Source: Neoarius graeffei
Taxonomy: Eukaryota; Chordata; Actinopteri; Siluriformes; Ariidae
Direction of reading: 5' to 3'
Length of the DNA stretch: 64,000 nt
Assembly: GCF_027579695.1 (NCBI RefSeq)
Contig: NC_083583.1
Location: 23,085,099 to 23,149,098, forward strand
Below, in pieces: positions 14,401 through 24,600 of this stretch; position 1 is the stretch's first letter, and each line of letters opens with the position of its first letter. Below the pieces are notes generated by a model. It saw only the letters and a program-made list of their open reading frames with translations, was not told where the DNA came from and ran no database searches. Position numbers and translations under genes: made by a program.

Positions 14401-16687
14401 CATTTACTCTGACCCCCTAGTTGTCTACCTGATTTGAAGTTTTATTTTATCTTATTGTTTACCTAATTTGCACCTTTGTTTACCTGCAGAGTTATTTATT
14501 TTATCTTTTTTTTTTGTTTGTTTACTTGGTTCTTATTTCTTAATATCTTAGAAGAGACGGTCTTTATTTAGCATTTATTTATTGAGCACCTTGACTGCAA
14601 GCCAAATTCCTTGTAGTTGCAACAATTACTTGGCAATAAAGCTTTTTCTGATTCCAATTCTGATCCATCCATTATAATTCCATCCATCCATTATAATTCC
14701 ATCCATCCATTATAATTCTGTCCATCCATCCATTATAATGTCATTATAGGCCTTTTCTGTGTATCTCTCGATCAGTGCTTGATCTCAGTAGCTCCATCTT
14801 CTTCATTACCGGTTATAACATTACTACAGCACTACTAAGCTTTCTGGCACAATTCTTCATTTTCATAGAGATAATCGACTCCGGATTTCCTCAAACCCAT
14901 GCAACATGAGCCACGCCTTCTCCCATCTAAGAGTCCTGATGCTTAACGGTTGTGTTATCACCTGGTCTCAGGTAGGGGACAACATACATACATACATGCA
15001 TGCATACGTACATACATAAACATGTATGTATATCGTTGTTTGTTTCATCTTTCTCCAAACGCACAATCCTTATTTACTCTTATTACAAGTCATACTGATC
15101 CCTCGCTCTTCCCATGTCCTTGGCAGGTGCTACAGTGCGCCCCCATGTGGCCACAAATAGAAGAGCTTTATCTCAACAATAATAATATCACTGATCTAAA
15201 AAGGTCGGACACTCCTATGATTCCTCCATATGTTAATTAGTCTTACAGTCATGAACAAAGAGTACTGTGACCGTCTTTGCACTGTATATTTTTAGTCGAA
15301 TATTGTATACATGCCTATTTTATGGTTTTTTTTTTAATTAAGGTGTTCATATAAAATGAGCATTCCAGATAATATTTTATATTCTATTATTTTATGAGTG
15401 TATTTTACTGTATAATATACTAATTATTTGTAGACTTGGAAACATTTCATTTTGTTCTTTTTGATGCATCTTTGCTGGACCAAAACTTTTTAGATTCCTG
15501 TTTGGACATAAAAATCAGAGATTTTTTTTTTTAGGCCTGTGGATGTTCTACAAGGTTTGAAGGTTCTTGACTTGTCCAATAACAGTTTAACACAGAGTGA
15601 ATCTGTACTACAATTATCACATCTACCCAGGTAGTGTATATATTTAACGAACATAAAAATGCTTTTTAGCATGTTGTAGCACAGCACAATGATAAGTTTT
15701 CTTTTTTTTGTTCCATATGTTCTTTCTGTTTTGTTTGGAACCTCAGGTTGGAGATGCTGAACCTTTGTAGCACAGGACTGTCTGACATTCAGTTCAGTGA
15801 CACATTACAAGGTAATCTAATAATTTTGAGCGAGTCAGAAATGGAAATGGAGGATAATGATAAAGGTCTGATGACTTAATTCTGTCGGATTTGCCATACA
15901 AATGGTTATAGTATCAATCTGGCAAATTGCTTACGAGTCTGTTCGCTGTCTGACACCTTTCATCACGTCAGACGTAAATACATCCCACCCATCCATTCAT
16001 TTTAAATACCGCTTATCCGTCAGAGTCACAGGGGAAGCTGGAGCCACCCTGGGCAGATTGCCAATCTATCACATGCTAACACAGAGACAAATAACCATTC
16101 ACACCGATGAATTTAGAGTAGCCAGTTGACCTGATCTGCATGTCTGTGGACTGTAGGAGGTAACCGGAAACACCTGAAGGAACCCTTGCAAGCACAGGGG
16201 AACCATGCTAACTCCATACAGAAAGGTTCAAACCCAGAACCTTCTTGCTATGAGGTGACCGTGCTAAGCACTGCACCACCGTGCCGAATCCTCATAATTT
16301 TATTTGTATTCTGTCTTAAATTTCTAATTAGCTAGTTTAGTGAAATTCAGCTTTAAGTTAGCATCCAGTAAACAAGCACAGTATATAGCAGTTACGTTTC
16401 TGTAATGTGTCTCTTAAAGGTGCAGCTTGCCATTTAAAAAAAAAAAAAAAAAGCCCGTTTAAAACCTTACTTAAGGGAGCCATGGCCTGAAGGTTAGCAA
16501 AGCAACCTTGGGGCCCAAAGGGTCGCTGGTTTGATTCCCAGGACCAGCAGGAATAATGTGAAGGGAGTGGGGTGAATGAACAGCACTTTCCCCTCCCTCT
16601 GTATCATGGCTGAAGTGCCCTTGAACAAGGCACCTAATCCCCAACTGCTCCCCAGGTGCTGTAGCATAGCTACCCACTGCTCTGGGT

Positions 16688-16730
<43 letters not shown>

Positions 16731-19700
16731 TCACTGCTTCAGATGGGTTAAACGCAGAGGACAAATTTCACTGCGCTTGAGCACATGTGACTAACGCTAC
16801 GTTCACACTGCAAGGCTTAATGCTCAATTCCGATTTTTTAGTGAAATCCGATTTTTTTGTGAGGTCGTTCACATTAACAAATATATGCGACTTGTATGTG
16901 ATCCTCAGTATGAACGAAAAGCGACCTAAAAGTGTTCCGCATGCGCATTGCAGGATACGACGACGTCACACGCAGTGAGCATGGCCAGTGTTTATGGAAG
17001 TAAAACCGCCCGTTGCGGTATGACCCATCCAATCTAGCTTGAATAGCTGCATCCCCCCAAATGGAAATCAGCTCCCTAACCTCTGCGTCCTTCCATTGAG
17101 AAGATTCAGAACCTTCACAGCCCGAAGCGTCCCTCGCATTGATGTCGTGCGCCATGTTGTTGTAACTTTTTTTGAGAGACCCGCTGCCTACTTCAGCGCA
17201 GAATAGTGACGTTTGTGGCTTGTTGATGACGTGTAAGTCGGATGAATGCGACCTGGCGGTTCAGACTGAAGTCGCATATGAAAAGAGCGGATAGGAATCG
17301 GAATTAGGACCACATATCCAAACGGCCTGGGTCGGATTTGAAAAAATCGGATCTGTGTCGTTCATATTGTCAATAAAAGATCGGATACAGGTCACATATG
17401 GGCGAAAAGATCGGATTTGAGTCACTTCAGCCTGCAGTGTGAACGTAGCCTAATAAAGGCTGCTTCTTCTTCTTCTTCTTGAAAGTTAGCTCCAGTCCCA
17501 GCCAGAATACAGATTATCAGTTTGGCCCTTGATTCCTAAAATGCCCCTTTTTCATCAAAGCAGTTCCAGGGCTGGTTTGGGGCCAGTGCTTAGTTTGGAA
17601 CCGGGTTTTCTGTTTCCACTGACAAAGAACTGGCTCTGGGGCCAGAAAAACCGGTTCCAGGCTAGCACCAACTCTCTGCTGGGCCAGAGGAAAGAACCGC
17701 TTACGTCAGCGGGGGGGCGGAGTTGTTAACAACAATAACAAGACCGTGAAAGATCGCTATTTTTAAGCGACGAGAAGCAGCAGCTGTACAAACGCGAAGT
17801 CATCCATTATTATTACTGTTGTTGCTGCTGCTGCTGCTTCCGTGTTGTTTTTGCTTCGATATTCACGCCAAGGTTTATGCAAACGTAGCGACGTAACTGA
17901 CGTATACAGCGACGTAACTGACGTATACAGCGACGTAATGACGTGGCTTCCCTTAGCACCGCGAGCTATGGAAAAGCAAACTGGTTCTCAGCTGGCTTGC
18001 AAGTTGAACGAGTTGTGAACCAGCACCAGCACCGGCCCCGAACCAGCCCTGGAACTGATTTGGTGGAAAAGGGGTAACAGACAACCTTTGCTGAAATTGT
18101 AATTCCATTTGCAGCCAGAAGAGGACTCTAAAAAGATAAACTGCACCTTTAAAGAGGACAGATTATGAAACACTCACTTTTTCAGTGCTTATGCACATAC
18201 ATTTAACTATCTGGAGTGCCTACCAGCCTACAAACTCTGAAACAAGACAACGCAGTCAGTTTCTTTTGAACTGCCCATTTCAGAAAACATGAGCTTCAAC
18301 AAGCCATTCAGAGTCGGCTCTTTTTTCTGTGTCACATGAGGAGCTCATTAGAATTATACCGCCCTCATCTGAGTATCACCACTCATAGCTTGAGAACTGC
18401 CTTTGCGAACGAATAATCATGAAGTAAGTGCTCCCTGATTGGCCTGCGGAAGAGAGGTGTATGATGAGCAGTGGCTCATTTATCATTTAAAGGAACAGGC
18501 ACTCAAATCGGCCATTTTGAACAGGGCCGTTTAGACAGGGTGAGAAGAGAGCTGTAACGTTTTATCCTCGTGGTATTTCGACCACAGGCATTTCATTCAG
18601 ACCTCAGGGAAGTGTGTCAACTTGTGGAAAAGGGGTATAACATGTCACCTTTTAAATATTTGAATTTGCCTCCTCTTTGATAAGTAATGCTTGCTTTTGT
18701 ATAAAAATTCTTCATTGCATGTTAATCTCAAATAATGTTAAATAATTGTGTTTAATATTGTGAAGGCACCAAGACTTCAGCATTCCCTGCACTGAAGACT
18801 CTTTTGCTTGACGACAATAAAATTACTGAGGTAGGAAAATGTAGTAAAAGAAAAAGTAAACCAGTATAAAGTTGATATACTGCATGTAGCCTAAGCAGCT
18901 TCGTTCTGTCATTGCCTTTCAGTGGAGCGTCCTTAATGAGCTGGAGAAGCTGAGGAGTTTGGTGAACTTGAGCTGTAGTCGAAACCCCCTGATGGAGTTG
19001 GAGAAGAATCACAAGACAACGCGGCAGCTCCTCATCGCCCGCATCAGCCAGCTAGAGATACTCAACAGGTGTGAGGTGTGTGTCATAGAGTCTCTTTAAA
19101 AAAGAAAAGAAACCATCAATACTGTGTGATCGCAGATGGGTCATACCTGTAGATGTGTAGTAATTCATATCACATGATGATTTAATGTGCTCGTTGTAAG
19201 AAATTATTGTTTCTCTAGTAACTACATGCAAACTTTAGCATTCATTAGTATATTAGATGCCTAGCAGCACACCTTACGCTGAGGGTTTGTGCCTCAGGTG
19301 CTACAGGAGGAGAGAAGAGGTGCTGAGCTGGATTACTGTAAGAAGTTTGGCCGTGCTTGGCTGCAGGCTGGAGGTCACAGAGATCCACAACAGAACCGAC
19401 CCAGTGCAGAGTTTATAGCACAGCACCCTCGCTATCTGACCCTGATCCAGAGTGAGTCAGCAGTCCTACTAACTCGGAATAAACCTCTTTTATAAAGCCT
19501 TCATTGTGCTCTAACTGCCAGCTGCAGACTGACGCAGTGTAATAAACTGACGCAGTGTGAGGTGTACCTGCAATTAATCGCTACTTAATGCTGGTACACA
19601 TTTTTCAGAATATGGTGCACCTGAGGAAGAGGAGCTGAAGGAGCAGAAACCTTATGCTCTGAAAGACCAACTGCTGAGTGAGTTACTGCATCGTTCATAG

Positions 19701-21594
19701 CCATATCTCAAATGCATCTCTCAGGGCTCGACATTAACTTTTAAACCCACTTGTTCCCTATTTCGCAAGTACTACGTTTTTTTTTTTTTTTTTGGAAAAC
19801 CATACAATAGTTGTGAATTGCAACATAAAATGAAGATCACACATTGAGTTGAAGTTTGGTTATTGATTAAGTTTATTATTAAGTTTGGTTACTGGTTACT
19901 TTTTACTTGTAACGGACAATAACAATTTTATCCAAAATAGTTTTTCCTGCCTTAGTCGATTTATTTCCATTTCACATGCATGCTGCTGTAAAGTTCAGTG
20001 TGTTTGTGTAGAACTCTCTCAGACTGTAGGGTCATTACTCGATAATGTAGAAATCTATAACAAAGTTTGTATGAAGAAAACAATAGGGTGCCAAGACTTT
20101 TGAACAGCGAGAATATTTATGTATCTTTTTTTTTTTTTTTGTTATATCATCCACCTCTAGGTTTAAAAAAACAAAAACCCAGCGCTGCATCGTGACAGAC
20201 AGGATAATGTTTGAGTTTAAAATTATTTAGTGTGTAGGTTGTGGGTGTTTTATACAGACCTGGCAACCTGTAACTGAATCAGTGTAGCCAGTCTGTCATG
20301 ACGCAGCAGGTTTTTTTTTTTTTTTTAAATAAAGCTAGAGGTGGATGATATAACAAAAAACGATATATAAATATTTTGCACAGGACGGTGTTCCTCTGAG
20401 AACAGAAACAAAGCTCCAGCTCTCTCTGCTCTTAATCTGTTCTTTCAGGATTTATCGCGCATGTCGCTCCTTGTTGAGTTTTTGTTTTTTTTATGCCCGA
20501 GTTGTTTGAAACCAATCTGGGTTTTCTGTGTCGAATAAGGAAGCGGCTTCACCTGTAAGAAAATCAAACACACTTTCATGAAGAAGCTAACTCAAATGCA
20601 AGCAGACAAAAAATAAAACGAGATTCTTAAGCAAACTCTTCCGTACGCGCTTCCGACTTTCTATTTTTGTAAAATATATTTTAAATACCGTTGTGAATTT
20701 CTCTGGAGTTTTCAGGCTGAGTTCCTCTCTTCATATTCTTTAACCACTCACTTCCTTGTTGTTCTTGAAGCATTTGCTTCTATTTGTTAACATTTTTCTT
20801 GATAGCGGGGAGACGGTAATGCCTTTTATCCATTTCTCTGTTTGAACAAACAGAAACAGCGCAAAAATTAACCATATTGAAGACGGATTAAGCCTTGCTT
20901 GCATGAAAGACGGTGTCTGTCTGACCCCAGCTGTAATTATCACGTGATGCGTGACGTCATGCACAAGGGGTCTGTAAACAGTACGCATACCATACTACAA
21001 CAGCGGGGGTATATAAAATAACTCGCAAAGCAGTAAATGAAACCGAGACCAAGAAAACAGTCAAGACATGATGGCGGAAACGTAGTGAGGGACGCTTTTA
21101 GGAACTGAAATAAAAGATCAAAAAGCCTAATTTTTGTGGTGCTAGTTCGTAATATATGCTCATTTCAACTTGCCCGGTCGGGAATGTCGGGGACATCCCA
21201 CTTGTCTGAATGTATGTTTCACTTGCCCCGAGCAATCGGGCAGTCCTTAATGTCAAGTCCTGTCTCTATTAATCTCATGGTTCTTGTTGTTGTATCACAT
21301 CAGCGATTACATTCGAGTGTCCTGATGACACAGACAGGAAACCCATACAGAAGAAGCTTCCAGGTAAGACGGTGAAGAAGCTGTATGTTTGTAAATAAAT
21401 TGAATGTATTGAGTATTTAAAATTTGTGGCCTCTGTTGTTTCTTTCAGGCTCAATGATTGTTCAGAAAGTGAAGGGACTGCTCTGTAGGTTACTGAAACT
21501 GCCAGGTGCTGAGCTACACCTTACCTACACCAGCTCAAAGGTAAAAGTTTGCGTTCACACAAGTGTTGATTTAAGGTCCAGAATAACCTGCGTA

Positions 21595-21633
<39 letters not shown>

Positions 21634-24600
21634 TTTATTAAATAACGATTGTGTAAATACTGTAAGGTGTAAAATTGATGATGTACAAATGGGATTTAAA
21701 ATGCACCAAGTCATTCGGGGTCTGTACATTATTTTAATAAGGTATACAGTACACCAGTCAAAAGTTTGTACACTCCAACTCATTCATATGTTTTTTTTTT
21801 TCTGTATTTTGACTATTTTCTACATTGTAGAACACAGGGCTCGACATTAATGGTAGTCTGACTGTCCGGGACAACCAAATATTTAGTCTGGACAAGTCAA
21901 ATCTGCATCTGCCTGGCCGACAGGACGAGTTGAATATTTGTTGAGAATCACCATTTTTATAGTAATTATTCAAGATTTACATGAATAAAGTTCCAACAAA
22001 ACTAGTTCAATCCCCTCAGTGATCCGGCCGTGTTATTGTTTACAAAATTCCCGGGAAGCCAAGTACAGCAGGTGTGTGTGTGTGAGAGAAAATAATCATG
22101 TTGTAATATCTAATTATAGATTATTAGACTCTGAATTCATCGAAATCGGAGAAATGGCGATCAAATACCTCAAGAAAATAAATCTCTGTGGTGAATCTTC
22201 ATTTCATTCAGACATTCGTATTTGTCTTTTGTTTGGTTCACATTAACCATCACAAATGTCGTAAAATATTTCAGGGGAATTTTACGACAGCGCCAAACTC
22301 ACTTACGGTTTGTTTTCATTCCCAACGTGATTCTGTCCCCCTTATGTCCAACTTGTTTTTGTTTTTTTTTCAGTTTCATTTCTTTAAATTAATTTATACT
22401 TTACGGGATTAATCAAGATTTAACTTTATTTCCTCCAGAAGCTTTGAGTTTGGGTGAGTCTGACTCTTAAAACTCCAGCTCAGGTAATGGGTCAGAACAC
22501 CACACGCACCATAACGGGGGACTGGATAGCTTTTGTTTATTGTTACAGTTAAACTTCGAGTTTTATTGAAAAATTATAAATCATTAAAGCATAATGATTA
22601 TCATAAATATACCTGCTTTTTGATAAACTATGTTAATCACTTTCACTGAACTAGTAAATACATCGTAATAAGGCTATGGTCAGGACGAGTAAAAAATTGT
22701 GCTGCTTATCCGACTGGACGAGTGGATTTAAAAGTTGATGCTGAGTTCTGGAACAATACTGAAGACATCAAAATTATGAAATTATATATGGGATTATGTC
22801 GGAAACAAAAAATGTTTTAAAAAATTCATATTTTAGATGCTTCAAATTATCTACCTTGATGACACTTTGCACACTATTGGCATTATCTTAACCAGTTTCA
22901 TGAGGTAGTCACCGGGAATGCTTTTCAGTTAACAGATGTGTCTCGTCAAAAGTTAATTAGTGCAATTTCTTACCTTCTTAAGGTGTTTGAGCTCAAACAG
23001 TAAATAATAAAAATACAGGAAATAATCCTATTCCACAACTGTAGTAATCCATATTATGTCATGAACCGCTGAACTAAGTAAAGAGAAACGACATCCATCA
23101 TTACTTTAAGACATAAAGTGACTTTTAATTAATAAAAATAAAGAAAAACCACTGAATTAGAAGGTGTGTCCAAACTTTTGATTGGTACAGTATATAGAAA
23201 AAATTTTTTTTTAAAATAGGAAACCTTTTTCAAATTGTATTTTGATGCTGTTGGTATCTGAGGAGTGTGCTGAACATGTGCTGAAAAACCTTACTGTAAT
23301 GATGCAAAAAGATAATCATTTTGGTGAGAGAAAATACTAAGCGAGAGATTTTCTCATTAATAACTGGTACATTTTTATCTCTTTAATTGTATACACACAA
23401 TCTCCAATCTTGAAGCTTTTGGGCTCAGGCCCTGGAACATATTTTTCTTCAAAATAACTGATTATTCCTATTTGATTTTATGTTTGCCTTCAGCTTCACT
23501 TTGGACCTCACAGATGATCTCATCTCTACTTTTTTTTTTTTTTTAATTTAAAATAAGCTGCACAATAAGCACAAATATAGCGTACTGCAAATATATTGAT
23601 ACACATTGCAATCAGGGCTTTGAACCAGAATTTTTTTTCCTATTGGTTCGTTCCGAACAGAAACGGAATTTTAACGTTTCTGGTTTTGGGTTCCACCATT
23701 AAATAGACGTTCCCGAACCGGTTAGAACAAAAATATTTCGTTCCCGGAACGGTTAATTACGTTCCCTGTCAGCTGTTTAACAAATGGCTATAAAATTATG
23801 TCTCTGTCTCATCCAGCTTAAGCCAAATGTAGGCTAATTCTATTACAACCTTCATTAAATAAGACAAGAAATAATTCAAAACAATTATTATTTCAAATGT
23901 TGGCGATTTGGATTCTCAGTATGTCTTCCCATCTACACAAACAGAAAAAGTGCCAAAAATGAAAGATAATTCATTTAGTGTGTTACCAAAGGCTAGTCAG
24001 GCCCTATGCATTGATAGGCTAACAGAGGTTAACATCATTTTAATGTTCGCGAGCCTCTCATTAACGTGGACAAATATATTGATATCGTGTTTGAAACTGA
24101 CGTTTTTGAATAACGATAGACTGCAATATTTACCTCTTATTTAAGATGTGGAGACGTGATAGTAGTCCACCCTCCCGCTCTCTCCATTCAGTCAGCGAAC
24201 GTCACACAGGAAGTGAACCCCAGCGGGTCATAGAAACTTGCGCAGGAGAAGAATGACTTTTTTATTTGTAGGCTACGGAAACTTTGAGGAACAAAATAAA
24301 AACCGGTATTAACCCGTTACCATTATTTTTAATAAGCGTTTCTGTTCCGGAACATAAAAAATAATAAAGTTTCTGGTTTCGTTTCTGTTCCATGTGAAAT
24401 AGAAAAAGTTCCCGGTTTTCGTTTTCGTTCCTTGAACCGGTTCAAAGCCCTGGTTGCAATGTCTGTATGCTGTGATGTTTTTAATTAAGAATTTGCATGC
24501 ATTCATTTATTTGGTATTAAATCAGTTCAAATTAAATGTATTTTATATCTTGGATTTATAATTAGCACATCATAATAGATACAGCCCCAGTCTGGAAGAG

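Larger units (their letters stand above)
16475..17480 (+). mobile_element. second tRNA-derived SINE family, split by a Harbinger element
   Basis: The head agccatggcctgaaggttag with a B-box-like ggtttgattccc, then tgaagtgcccttgaacaagg and gatgggttaaacgcagagga, is a tRNA-derived SINE type distinct from the V-SINEs. Its end (gtgactaa | taaaggctgcttcttcttctt) is interrupted at TAA by the element at 16795-17450. Confidence 0.7.

Noticed and set aside
18997..19075. Alternative donor at 19069 (aacag|gtgtga) for tbce exon 11
   Set aside because: Using it loses the codons for CE and shifts the frame into exon 12; the donor at 19076 keeps phase and matches mammalian TBCE.
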